DNA of 32,275 bases from positions 1-32,275 of the forward strand of contig SHXO01000031.1 in NCBI GenBank assembly GCA_009693245.1. Direction: 5' to 3'. A program made the position numbers and the translations under genes. This document shows, one piece after another, positions 7,336 through 15,549 of this stretch. The notes beneath the pieces are model-generated. The model was not told where the DNA came from. It ran no database searches and was given only the letters and a program-made list of their open reading frames with translations. The DNA comes from Betaproteobacteria bacterium (GTDB lineage: Bacteria; Pseudomonadota; Gammaproteobacteria; Burkholderiales; SHXO01). How positions within the stretch are numbered: the first letter of the stretch is position 1; every line of letters begins with the position of its first letter.

Positions 7336-8589
7336 ATGACTGAGATTCGTAATTACACGATGAATTTCGGGCCTCAGCATCCGGCGGCGCACGGGGTGCT
7401 GCGTCTGGTGCTGGAGCTGGACGGCGAGGTCATTCAACGCGCCGATCCGCATATCGGGCTGTTGCACCGGGCGACGGAGAAGCTGGCCGAGCATAAGACT
7501 TTCATTCAATCCCTGCCCTACATGGACCGGCTCGATTACGTGTCCATGATGTGCAACGAGCATGCATACTGCCTCGCCATGGAGCGTCTTCTGGGCGTGG
7601 ACGTGCCCATCCGTGCCCAATACATCCGCGTGATGTTCGATGAAATCACGCGCGTGCTCAATCACCTTCTGTGGCTGGGTGCCCATGGCCTGGACATCGG
7701 TGCCATGACGGTATTCCTTTACTGTTTCCGCGAGCGCGAAGACTTGATGGATTGCTACGAAGCGGTTTCTGGCGCGCGCTTGCATGCCGCCTATTACCGG
7801 CCGGGTGGCGTCTACCGCGATCTACCGGACCGCATGCCACAGCACCTGGCGTCGAAATTTCGCAATGCGAGCGAAATCGCAAAGCTCAACGAAACCCGCC
7901 AGGGTTCCATGCTGGATTTCATCGAACGCTTCACCAAGCGCTTTCCCAAGTGCGTCGATGATTACGAAACCCTGCTCACGGACAACCGCATCTGGAAACA
8001 GCGCACGGTGGGCGTGGGAGTCGTGAGTCCCGAGCGGGCTAAGGCCCTGGGGTTCACCGGCCCCATGCTGCGCGGCTCCGGGGTGGAGTGGGATTTGCGC
8101 AAGAAGCAACCCTACGAAGTCTATGGCGAGATGGATTTCGACATTCCCGTGGGCGTGAACGGTGATTGCTACGATCGCTATCTCGTGCGGGTGGAAGAAA
8201 TGCGCCAGTCCAACCGCATCATTAAGCAATGCGTGGATTGGTTGCGCAAGAATCCTGGCCCAGTGATCACGGACAATCACAAGGTGGCGCCGCCCGAGCG
8301 CGTGGACATGAAGAGCAACATGGAAGAGCTGATCCATCACTTCAAGCTCTTCACCGAAGGTTTCCATGTGCCGCCCGGCGAATGCTATGCCGCGGTGGAG
8401 CATCCCAAGGGCGAGTTCGGAATCTACTTGGTGTCCGATGGCGCCAACAAGCCCTACCGCCTGAAAATTCGCGCGCCCGGTTTTCCCCATCTGGCGGCCA
8501 TCGACGAGATGGCGAAGGGCCATATGATCGCCGACGTGGTGGCCATCATCGGCACGCAAGATATCGTGTTTGGAGAAATCGACCGGTGA
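7336..8589 (+). CDS. nuoD: NADH-quinone oxidoreductase subunit D
   Basis: The 49-kDa subunit that lines the quinone-reduction site with NuoB; homologous to the large subunit of NiFe hydrogenases but lacking metal cysteines. The 417-residue product opens with [19 protein letters not shown], whose His residues sit at the quinone headgroup site. It continues with [17 protein letters not shown] and ends with the conserved [12 protein letters not shown] 7336 follows the foldback repeat by 8 bases, and the ribosome site GGTGA comes from that repeat. The stop overlaps the GTG of nuoE by 3 bases within GTGA, so the two are translationally coupled. Confidence 0.97.
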   Translation: MTEIRNYTMNFGPQHPAAHGVLRLVLELDGEVIQRADPHIGLLHRATEKLAEHKTFIQSLPYMDRLDYVSMMCNEHAYCLAMERLLGVDVPIRAQYIRVMFDEITRVLNHLLWLGAHGLDIGAMTVFLYCFREREDLMDCYEAVSGARLHAAYYRPGGVYRDLPDRMPQHLASKFRNASEIAKLNETRQGSMLDFIERFTKRFPKCVDDYETLLTDNRIWKQRTVGVGVVSPERAKALGFTGPMLRGSGVEWDLRKKQPYEVYGEMDFDIPVGVNGDCYDRYLVRVEEMRQSNRIIKQCVDWLRKNPGPVITDNHKVAPPERVDMKSNMEELIHHFKLFTEGFHVPPGECYAAVEHPKGEFGIYLVSDGANKPYRLKIRAPGFPHLAAIDEMAKGHMIADVVAIIGTQDIVFGEIDR

Positions 8590-9071
8590 GCGAGGTATTG
8601 AGCGAGGAATCCTGGGCGCGTATCGACCGCGAGCTGGAAAAATATCCTCCGGACCAAAAAAAATCCGCCGTGATGTCCGCCCTTGCCATCGCGCAGGACG
8701 AAAAAGGGTGGCTCTCCACCCAGACCATGGACGCGGTGGCCGGGTATCTCGATATACCTCCCGTGGCCGTTTACGAAGTGGCGACCTTCTACGCCATGTA
8801 CGATTTGGAAGCCCTGGGCAAGCACAAGCTCACGATATGCACGAACCTGCCTTGCGCACTGTCCGGCGCGAACGAGGCGGCCGCGCACTTGAAACGCTGT
8901 TTGAATATTGGTTGGAACGAAACCACTGCCGATGGCCACGTGACGCTGAAAGAGGGTGAATGCTTCGGTGCCTGCGGCGACGCCCCGGTGATCTTGCACA
9001 ACAACAAGAAGATGCTGATTGGCATGACGCCAAAGCGCATCGACACTTTGCTCGCGGACCTGAAGAAATGA
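8586..9071 (+). CDS. nuoE: NADH-quinone oxidoreductase subunit E
   Basis: Thioredoxin-fold [2Fe-2S] (N1a) protein of the NADH-dehydrogenase module. The 161-residue product has the four ligands C85 and C90 (ICTNLPC) and C126 and C130 (ECFGAC). The start is GTG 8586, inside the GTGA overlap with nuoD; this frame begins with the SEVLSEESW region expected for the N-terminus. The stop TGA overlaps the ATG of nuoF (ATGA). Length and motifs are typical. Confidence 0.95.
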   Translation: MSEVLSEESWARIDRELEKYPPDQKKSAVMSALAIAQDEKGWLSTQTMDAVAGYLDIPPVAVYEVATFYAMYDLEALGKHKLTICTNLPCALSGANEAAAHLKRCLNIGWNETTADGHVTLKEGECFGACGDAPVILHNNKKMLIGMTPKRIDTLLADLKK

Positions 9072-10390
9072 TGAAATCTTCCGCCGCCCCTTTCGATCCC
9101 GCCGGCTTCGGGCCCGATGCGCTCATATTGAAAGGGCTCGACGGTTTGAACTGGCGCCTAAAGGATTACGAGGCGCGCGGGGGCTATAGCGCGTTGCGCA
9201 AGATCATCAACGAGAAAATTCCTCCCGAGGGCGTAATCGCGGAATTGAAGAAGGGGTCATTGCGCGGCCGCGGCGGGGCGGGGTTTCCGACGGGGTTGAA
9301 GTGGAGTTTCATGCCTCGCAATCTACCAGGCAAGAAATACCTGGTGTGCAACTCCGACGAAGGCGAACCCGGCACCTTCAAGGACCGCGACATCCTGCGC
9401 TACAACCCGCACATCGTGATCGAAGGCATGGCCATCGGCGCCTACGCCATGGGCATTCAGGCCGGCTACAACTACATACACGGCGAAATCTGGGACGTTT
9501 ACGAACGCTTCGAGGAGGCGTTGAAGGAAGCCTACGAGGCCGGATTCCTGGGCAAGAACATTTTGGGCAGCGAATTCAGTTTCGACCTATATGCCCATCA
9601 TGGCTACGGTGCCTACATCTGCGGTGAGGAAACCGCGTTGCTGGAATCCCTGGAAGGCAAAAAAGGCCAGCCGCGCTTCAAGCCGCCGTTCCCCGCCACC
9701 TACGGTTTGTACGGCCGCCCCACCACCATCAACAATACAGAGACCTTCGCCGCCGTGCCGTGGATCATCAACAACGGTGGCGAGGCCTTCCTCAACATGG
9801 GCCGCCCCAACAACGGCGGCACCAAGATATTTTCCATGTCGGGCCACGTTAACCAGCCGGGAAACTACGAGGTGAAATTGGGCACGCCCTTCGCCGCCTT
9901 GCTGGAGATGGCGGGCGGCATGCGTGGCGGCCGTGCGCTGAAGGCCTGCATCCCAGGCGGATCCTCGATGCCGGTATTGCCAGGCGGCCTGATGCTGAAA
10001 ACGGACATGGATTACGACTCCATCGCCAAGGCGGGGTCCATGCTGGGTTCGGGCGCGGTGATCTGCATGGACGAAACCACCTGCATGGTGAAAGCGCTGA
10101 TGCGCTTGTCGTACTTCTATTACGAGGAATCCTGCGGGCAATGCACGCCTTGCCGCGAGGGCACCGGTTGGCTCTACCGCGTGGTCAATCGCATCGAGCA
10201 TGGCAAGGGCCGTGCGGAGGATTTGGATCTGCTCAATTCCGTGGCCGACAATATCGCCGGGCGCACCATCTGCGCGCTGGGAGACGCGGCCGCCTTGCCC
10301 GTCAAGAGTTTCATCAAGCACTTCCGCGGCGAGTTCGAGTACCACATCGAACACAAGAGGTGTTTGGTGGACGAAGCGGTAACGGCTTAA
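9068..10390 (+). CDS. nuoF: NADH-quinone oxidoreductase subunit F (NADH- and FMN-binding)
   Basis: The subunit that oxidises NADH through FMN and passes electrons to cluster N3. The 440-residue product has the glycine-rich nucleotide motif [13 protein letters not shown] (67-79) and the cluster ligands C356, C359 and C362 in [15 protein letters not shown] plus C402 in ICALGDAA. The start is ATG 9068, overlapping the nuoE stop; ATG 9071 immediately follows and is equally possible. It is 4 bases upstream of nuoG. Confidence 0.97.
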   Translation: MMKSSAAPFDPAGFGPDALILKGLDGLNWRLKDYEARGGYSALRKIINEKIPPEGVIAELKKGSLRGRGGAGFPTGLKWSFMPRNLPGKKYLVCNSDEGEPGTFKDRDILRYNPHIVIEGMAIGAYAMGIQAGYNYIHGEIWDVYERFEEALKEAYEAGFLGKNILGSEFSFDLYAHHGYGAYICGEETALLESLEGKKGQPRFKPPFPATYGLYGRPTTINNTETFAAVPWIINNGGEAFLNMGRPNNGGTKIFSMSGHVNQPGNYEVKLGTPFAALLEMAGGMRGGRALKACIPGGSSMPVLPGGLMLKTDMDYDSIAKAGSMLGSGAVICMDETTCMVKALMRLSYFYYEESCGQCTPCREGTGWLYRVVNRIEHGKGRAEDLDLLNSVADNIAGRTICALGDAAALPVKSFIKHFRGEFEYHIEHKRCLVDEAVTA

Positions 10391-10394
10391 CACC

Positions 10395-12767
10395 ATGGCC
10401 AACGTAAAGATCGAAATCGACGGGCAATCACTCGAAGTGCCTTCCAGCTTCACCATCATGGACGCCGCGAACCAGCTAGGCGTTCATATACCGCATTTTT
10501 GTTATCACAAGAAGCTTTCCATCGCCGCCAACTGCCGCATGTGCCTGGTGCAGGTAGAGAAGGCACCCAAGCCCTTGCCGGCTTGCGCGACACCGGTTGG
10601 GGAGGGCATGAAGGTGCAAACGCACTCGGCGGCCGCGGTGGCCGCGCAGAAGGGCGTGATGGAATTCTTGCTGATCAACCATCCGCTGGATTGCCCGATC
10701 TGCGACCAAGGCGGCGAATGCCAATTGCAGGATCTGGCCGTGGGTTATGGCGGCAGCGCCTCGCGCTATGCGGAAACCAAGCGCGTGGTGCCACGCAAGG
10801 ACATCGGCCCCCTGGTGGCGGCGGAGGAAATGAGCCGCTGCATTCACTGCACGCGCTGCGTGCGCTTCGGCGAAGAAATCGCGGGCATGATGGAACTGGG
10901 CATGGCCGGCCGCGGCGAGCATGCGGAGATACTCTCCTTTGTCGGGCGCGCGGTGGAATCCGAGCTGTCGGGAAACATGATCGACGTGTGCCCCGTCGGA
11001 GCGCTGACATCGAAGCCCTTCCGCTATGCGGCCCGCACCTGGGAACTCACGCGCCGCAAGTCCGTGAGCCCCCATTGCGGCCTGGGCTCCAACTTGGTGG
11101 TGCAGATCAAGCAGGACAAAGTGGTGCGTGTGCTACCGCTGGAGAATCCGGATCTGAACGAATGCTGGCTCTCGGACAAGGACCGCTTCTCCTACGAAGC
11201 GTTGAACTCCGGCGAGCGCCTGCTGCGCCCGATGGTGAAAGAGCACGGCCGGTGGGTGGAAGTGGATTGGCCCGTTGCATTGGAACGCGTCGCGCGCGGG
11301 CTGAAAGAAGTTCTCGCCACCCATGGCGCGAGTTCCGTTGGCGCGCTGGGCTCGCCGCACGCCACCTTGGAAGAACTGTATTTGCTGCGCCGGCTGATGC
11401 AAGGCGCCGGCAGCCACAACGCGGACTTCCGCCTGCGGCAGGCGGACTTCTCCGCCGATAGCGCGCGCGCCGGGGCGCCATGGCTAGGGATGAAGGTTGC
11501 GGAACTGGGTGGGCTAGATCGCGTGTTGGTCATCGGGTCCAATTTGCGCAAGGATCATCCGCTGATCGCGCAGCGCCTGCGCCAACTCACGAAAAAGGTG
11601 GGCGAGGTGCTGCTGATCGATGCCACGGACGACGATCAACGCCTGCGCATCACGCACAAACTCATTCGCGCGCCCTCGCGGTTTGCTGTCGCGCTCGCGG
11701 AGGTGGTGAGCGCTGCCGCGCTCATCAAATCCGTGCCAGTGTCCGCTCCTTTGCGCGCCGTGGTGGAGAGTGCTGGAGCGAGCGATGAGGCGAAGCGGAT
11801 TGCCGAGAGCTTGTGCAAAGCGGCCCATGGCGCGGTGTTCCTGGGTAATAGGGCACAACACCACGCGCAAGCCGGGCTGTTGCACCGGCTGGCGTTGGAG
11901 CTTGCGCGCATCTGCGGATTGAAGATGGGGTTCCTGGGCGCGGCCGCCAATTCCGTGGGCGGTTACGTGGCGGGTGCGCTCCCTGGTACGGAGGGACGCA
12001 ACGCCGCCCAGATGCTGGCTAATCCGCTCAAGGCTTACTTCATTTTGCATGCCGAACCGGAACTCGACTGCGCCAATGGCGCGCAAGCGATGAAGGCCAT
12101 GCAAGCCGCAAAGTTCGTCGTGGCCCTTTCGCCTTTCCGCCATCGCGCCACGGAATATGCGGACGTGATGCTGCCAGTGGCGCCCTTCACCGAAACCGCG
12201 GGCTCCTTCATCAATACCGAAGGCCGCCTGCAAAGCTTCAACGGCGTGGCCAGGACGCTCGGCGAATCCCGTCCCTCCTGGAAGGTGTTCCGAGTGCTGG
12301 GCAATCTGCTCGGCCTATCCGGCTTCGATTTCAACTCCGCCGAAGAAGTCCGCAAAACCTGCCTACAAGGCATTGACATGGCGGCAATGCTAAACAACAA
12401 CCTAATAGACGCTTCCCCCTTACCCGTGCTTGCGCAAGCGAGCACGGGTCTGGAGCGAATCGCCGAAGTGCGTATCTACGACGCCGATGGCATCGTGCGC
12501 CGGGCGCCTTCACTTCAGCGCACGGGCGATGCGGCCGCGCCCAGCGCTTCCATGAATGCCGCCACTTTGCACAAGCTGGGGCTGCGCGAGGGCCAAGACG
12601 TGCGCGTCAAGCAGGGAGCAGGTGAAGCGCTGTTGCCGCTCGTGCGCGATGACCGGTTGCCGGACAACTGCGTGCGCGTTCCCTCGGCCACCGCGGTCAC
12701 CGCCGCGCTAGGCGAGGGCGAGATCATCCTTGAAGCCGTGGCGCAACGAAAGGAAGTGGCGGCGTGA
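10395..12767 (+). CDS. nuoG: NADH-quinone oxidoreductase subunit G
   Basis: Large iron-sulfur subunit, 790 residues. The N-terminal ferredoxin-like part has [2Fe-2S] ligands C36, C47, C50 and C64. Cluster N5 ligands are H96, C100, C103 and C109 ([10 protein letters not shown]). Cluster N4 ligands are C149, C152, C155 and C199. The CxxC-type motif for the extra cluster N7 found in enterobacterial NuoG is absent: only one Cys (C228, SPHCGLG) remains, so seven-cluster wiring is expected. The C-terminal part is the molybdopterin-oxidoreductase-like domain without cofactor. A 9-bp perfect hairpin (12422-12449) lies in a poorly conserved late segment. The TGA overlaps the GTG of nuoH. Confidence 0.96.
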   Translation: MANVKIEIDGQSLEVPSSFTIMDAANQLGVHIPHFCYHKKLSIAANCRMCLVQVEKAPKPLPACATPVGEGMKVQTHSAAAVAAQKGVMEFLLINHPLDCPICDQGGECQLQDLAVGYGGSASRYAETKRVVPRKDIGPLVAAEEMSRCIHCTRCVRFGEEIAGMMELGMAGRGEHAEILSFVGRAVESELSGNMIDVCPVGALTSKPFRYAARTWELTRRKSVSPHCGLGSNLVVQIKQDKVVRVLPLENPDLNECWLSDKDRFSYEALNSGERLLRPMVKEHGRWVEVDWPVALERVARGLKEVLATHGASSVGALGSPHATLEELYLLRRLMQGAGSHNADFRLRQADFSADSARAGAPWLGMKVAELGGLDRVLVIGSNLRKDHPLIAQRLRQLTKKVGEVLLIDATDDDQRLRITHKLIRAPSRFAVALAEVVSAAALIKSVPVSAPLRAVVESAGASDEAKRIAESLCKAAHGAVFLGNRAQHHAQAGLLHRLALELARICGLKMGFLGAAANSVGGYVAGALPGTEGRNAAQMLANPLKAYFILHAEPELDCANGAQAMKAMQAAKFVVALSPFRHRATEYADVMLPVAPFTETAGSFINTEGRLQSFNGVARTLGESRPSWKVFRVLGNLLGLSGFDFNSAEEVRKTCLQGIDMAAMLNNNLIDASPLPVLAQASTGLERIAEVRIYDADGIVRRAPSLQRTGDAAAPSASMNAATLHKLGLREGQDVRVKQGAGEALLPLVRDDRLPDNCVRVPSATAVTAALGEGEIILEAVAQRKEVAA
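12422..12449 (+). repeat. perfect hairpin inside nuoG
   Basis: Arms ACCCGTGCT and AGCACGGGT (9 bp, no mismatch) flank a 10-nt loop, TGCGCAAGCG. It encodes part of a variable stretch near residues 676-685 ([10 protein letters not shown]) and keeps the frame. Confidence 0.5.
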
Positions 12768-13789
12768 GTCTCGCATATTTTGAGCAAGCGTTCGGGCCAG
12801 CTTGGCCCCTGGTGTGGACCTTGGCCAAGATCCTCGCCATCGTGTTGCCCTTGATGGGTTGCGTAGCCTACCTCACGCTCGCCGAGCGTAAGGTCATCGG
12901 CTGGATGCAGGTGCGCATCGGCCCCAACCGCGTCGGCCCTCTCGGTTTGCTGCAACCCATCGCGGATGGCATCAAGCTGCTGATGAAGGAAATCATCATC
13001 CCTTCGGGCTCCAGCAAATTCCTCTTCGTCGGTGCGCCGGTGCTCTCCCTGATGCCCGCGCTCGCGGCCTGGGCGGTGGTGCCTTTCAGCCCCGAAGTGG
13101 TGTTGGCCAATGTGGATGCGGGTTTGCTCTACGTACTGGCACTCACGTCAATGGGGGTGTACGGCGTCATCATCGCCGGCTGGGCTTCCAATTCCAAGTA
13201 TGCGTTTATCGGTTGCTTGCGCTCGGCGGCGCAGATCGTCGCCTACGAAATCGCCATGGGTTTTGCCTTGGTATGCGTGCTCATGGTCTCGGGCAGCTTG
13301 AATTTGAGCAAGATTGTCATGAGCCAGAGCGCGGGCTGGGGCATTCTGGGGTGGAACTTGATTCCGCTCTTCCCAATGTTCGTCGTGTATCTCATCTCCG
13401 GCGTCGCGGAAACCAATCGCGCGCCATTCGACGTCGCCGAAGGAGAATCGGAAATCGTCGCGGGGTTCCACGTCGAGTATTCCGGAATGGCCTTCGCCAT
13501 TTTCTTCCTGGCGGAATACGCCAACATGATATTGGTGTCCACTTTGTGCGCCCTCATGTTCCTGGGCGGATGGTTGTCGCCCTTCCCGTTCATTCCGGAT
13601 AGTTTCCTGTGGTTGGCGGCCAAAGTCAGCATGGTGTTATTCCTCTTCCTGTGGTTCCGCGCCACTTTTCCGCGTTACCGCTACGACCAGATCATGCGGC
13701 TGGGCTGGAAAGTGTTCATTCCGATCACGCTGATCTGGGTGGTCGTGGTGGGTGTGTGGATGCGCACTCCCTTCTGGTTTTGGGGTTGA
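12764..13789 (+). CDS. nuoH: NADH-quinone oxidoreductase subunit H
   Basis: Membrane subunit homologous to ND1, which joins the peripheral arm to the membrane arm and forms much of the quinone channel. The 341-residue product has eight or so hydrophobic segments. It also has the signature loops [22 protein letters not shown] (about 43-64) and [20 protein letters not shown] (about 219-238), whose acidic residues are essential in the family. The start is GTG 12764 within GTGA, overlapping the nuoG stop. nuoI follows after one base. Confidence 0.97.
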   Translation: MSLAYFEQAFGPAWPLVWTLAKILAIVLPLMGCVAYLTLAERKVIGWMQVRIGPNRVGPLGLLQPIADGIKLLMKEIIIPSGSSKFLFVGAPVLSLMPALAAWAVVPFSPEVVLANVDAGLLYVLALTSMGVYGVIIAGWASNSKYAFIGCLRSAAQIVAYEIAMGFALVCVLMVSGSLNLSKIVMSQSAGWGILGWNLIPLFPMFVVYLISGVAETNRAPFDVAEGESEIVAGFHVEYSGMAFAIFFLAEYANMILVSTLCALMFLGGWLSPFPFIPDSFLWLAAKVSMVLFLFLWFRATFPRYRYDQIMRLGWKVFIPITLIWVVVVGVWMRTPFWFWG

Positions 13790-13790
13790 G

Positions 13791-14282
13791 ATGGTTCAGC
13801 GGCTAAAGGATTTTTTCTCCACCTTCCTACTCATCGAATTGGTGAAGGGCATGGTCTTGACGGGCCGCCACTTGTTCGCGCGTAAGATCACCGTCCAGTT
13901 TCCCGAGGAGAAGACGCCGCAAAGCCCGCGTTTCCGCGGATTGCATGCTTTGCGCCGCTACCCCAATGGCGAGGAGCGGTGCATTGCCTGCAAACTATGC
14001 GAGGCTGTGTGCCCTGCGCTCGCCATCACCATCGAATCCGAGCAGCGCGCCGATGGCACGCGGCGCACCACGCGCTACGACATCGACTTGACCAAGTGCA
14101 TCTTCTGCGGATTCTGCGAGGAGAGCTGCCCGGTGGATTCCATCGTGGAAACACGCATCTTCGAATACCACGGCGAGAAGCGCGGCGATTTGCTCTACAC
14201 CAAGGAAATGCTGCTCGCCATCGGCGATCGCTACGAAGACCAGATCGCCAAGGATAGGGCGGAAGATGCGAGGTACCGGTGA
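13791..14282 (+). CDS. nuoI: NADH-quinone oxidoreductase subunit I
   Basis: The 163-residue ferredoxin-like subunit that holds clusters N6a and N6b between NuoG and NuoB. It has two complete 4Fe-4S motifs: C64, C67, C70, C74 ([12 protein letters not shown]) and C103, C106, C109, C113 ([12 protein letters not shown]). The ATG at 13791 follows the nuoH stop by one base; an in-frame upstream ATG at 13752 lies inside nuoH and is rejected. Six bases after its stop begins the first GGGAGGA foldback element. Confidence 0.96.
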   Translation: MVQRLKDFFSTFLLIELVKGMVLTGRHLFARKITVQFPEEKTPQSPRFRGLHALRRYPNGEERCIACKLCEAVCPALAITIESEQRADGTRRTTRYDIDLTKCIFCGFCEESCPVDSIVETRIFEYHGEKRGDLLYTKEMLLAIGDRYEDQIAKDRAEDARYR

Positions 14283-14288
14283 GGGGTA

Positions 14289-14449
14289 GGGAGGAGGGAG
14301 GAGGGAGGGGGGAGGAGAACGGCGGAAAGTGCTCGCGACTTCACTCCATGTGCGAGAAGATTGGATTACGGCTTGGAAAAATTTGCAATGCAGCGATGCT
14401 TGGACGGGAGATGGGTTTTCCTCCTCCCTCCTCCCTCCTCCCTCCTCCC
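14289..14449 (+). repeat. GGGAGGA foldback element, copy A (nuoI-nuoJ gap)
   Basis: A 161-bp element. Its left arm (14289-14317) is four GGGAGGA-type heptamers plus G. Its right arm (14420-14449) is the complement, CCTCCTCCCT and so on. The 29-nt arms differ at one position, and that position would be a G-U pair in RNA, so the transcript could form an unbroken 29-bp stem over a 102-nt interior. It starts 6 bases after the nuoI stop and ends 8 bases before the nuoJ ATG. The left arm also fits the G3+N1-7 G-quadruplex pattern. Copy B has the same length with about 72% interior identity. Confidence 0.88.
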
Positions 14450-14457
14450 AAAGACTT

Positions 14458-15072
14458 ATGACTTTCGCCTCATCGCTCTTCTACGCCTTCGCGCTCATCC
14501 TGCTGTTCGCGGCTGGCCGCGTGATCACGGCGCGTAACCCCGTGCACGCGGCGCTGTTTCTGGTCTTTGCCTTCGCCACGGCGTCGGCGTTGTGGATGTT
14601 GCTGGAAGCCGAATTCCTGGCCATCGTGCTGGTGCTGGTCTATGTCGGCGCGGTGATGGTGCTGTTCCTTTTCGTCATCATGATGTTGGACATCAACATC
14701 GACCAGCTAAGGGAAGGTTATTGGGATTACCTGGTGCCTGGATTGATCGTGGCGGGCGTCATGGTTGCCGAGATGACCATGGTGCTGGGGGGGCGGCATT
14801 TTGGGTTGCTCGACGTGCCGCAACCGCCGCCGCAAGAGGCGGCTTATTCCAACACGCGCGAATTGGGCTTGGTGCTCTATACGGATTATGTGTACCCCTT
14901 CGAGATCGCGTCCGTCATTTTGCTGGTGGCAATCGTCGCCGCCATCACGCTCACCTTGCGCAAGCGCAAGGACAGTAAGTTTCAGGACCCCTCCGTGCAA
15001 GTCTCCATCCGCCGCCAGGACCGCGTGCGGATCATTCCCATGGCTTCGGAGAAACAGGAGAAATCCTCTTGA
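14458..15072 (+). CDS. nuoJ: NADH-quinone oxidoreductase subunit J
   Basis: Membrane-arm subunit homologous to ND6, 204 residues, five hydrophobic segments, with the conserved [17 protein letters not shown] stretch (about 62-78) that contains the pi-bulge helix of complex I. ATG 14458 is used. The frame is open upstream through the foldback element, but that extension (a Ser/Leu/Pro run) is repeat-encoded and not conserved. The ribosome site is weak (AAAG), and the pyrimidine arm CCTCC lies just upstream. The stop TGA overlaps the TTG of nuoK. Confidence 0.95.
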   Translation: MTFASSLFYAFALILLFAAGRVITARNPVHAALFLVFAFATASALWMLLEAEFLAIVLVLVYVGAVMVLFLFVIMMLDINIDQLREGYWDYLVPGLIVAGVMVAEMTMVLGGRHFGLLDVPQPPPQEAAYSNTRELGLVLYTDYVYPFEIASVILLVAIVAAITLTLRKRKDSKFQDPSVQVSIRRQDRVRIIPMASEKQEKSS

Positions 15073-15374
15073 TCTCGCTTTCCCATTACCTGGTGCTGGG
15101 CGCGCTCCTCTTCGCCATCAGCGTGGTGGGCATTTTCCTTAACCGCAAGAACGTGATCATTTTGTTGATGGCCATCGAGCTCAATTTATTGGCGGTCAAT
15201 ATGAACTTCGTGGCCTTCTCTCACTACTTGCAGGATCTCTCCGGGCAGGTTTTCGTGTTCTTCATCTTGACCGTCGCCGCCGCCGAATCGGCCATCGGCC
15301 TGGCGATCCTCGTGTGCTTGTTCCGCAATATCAGAAGTATCAATGTGGATGATTTGGGGAGTCTCAAGGGGTGA
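15069..15374 (+). CDS. nuoK: NADH-quinone oxidoreductase subunit K
   Basis: Membrane-arm subunit homologous to ND4L. The 101-residue product has three hydrophobic helices with the functionally important glutamates in [10 protein letters not shown] (Glu37) and [10 protein letters not shown] (Glu73). The start is TTG 15069 within TTGA, overlapping the nuoJ stop. GGAG at 15057-15060 gives good spacing, and the N-terminus [14 protein letters not shown] matches the family, so the rare start codon is well supported. Copy B of the foldback element begins 5 bases after its stop. Confidence 0.95.
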   Translation: MISLSHYLVLGALLFAISVVGIFLNRKNVIILLMAIELNLLAVNMNFVAFSHYLQDLSGQVFVFFILTVAAAESAIGLAILVCLFRNIRSINVDDLGSLKG

Positions 15375-15379
15375 TGAGA

Positions 15380-15540
15380 GGGAGGAGGGAGGAGGGAGGA
15401 GGGAGGAGAACGGCGGCGGGCGCTTGCGACTTCGCGCTGTGTAGGAGAAGGCTAGATTGCAGCTTTGACAAGCTTGCAGTGCGGCTATTCGTGGATGGGC
15501 GATGCGATTTCCTCCTCCCTCCTCCCTCCTACCTCCTCCC
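15380..15540 (+). repeat. GGGAGGA foldback element, copy B (nuoK-nuoL gap)
   Basis: A 161-bp element. Left arm 15380-15408 and right arm 15511-15540 are complementary at 28 of 29 positions. The interior 102 nt aligns with copy A without a gap; by hand I count 73 identities, and most differences are A/G or C/T. It starts 5 bases after the nuoK stop and ends 9 bases before the nuoL ATG. The nuoL ribosome site GGAGA (15541-15545) touches the right arm and could pair with its CTCC. Confidence 0.88.
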
Positions 15541-15549
15541 GGAGAACCC

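Noticed and set aside
9587-10459. Minus-strand open frame of 290 codons opposite nuoF
   Set aside because: Antisense to a gene with complete complex I motifs; high GC third positions keep antisense frames open.
14329-14457. N-terminal extension of NuoJ (Ser/Leu/Pro-rich) encoded by foldback copy A
   Set aside because: NuoJ homologues start at the ATG at 14458; copy B shows the same type of run in another element-relative frame, so the peptide is repeat noise.
14289-15540. GGGAGGA arrays as a CRISPR array
   Set aside because: Heptamers are contiguous with no unique spacers and occur as inverted arms; no cas genes are present.
15502-15549. N-terminal extension of NuoL encoded by foldback copy B
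   Set aside because: The ATG at 15550 has its own ribosome site and matches the family start; the upstream run is the pyrimidine arm.
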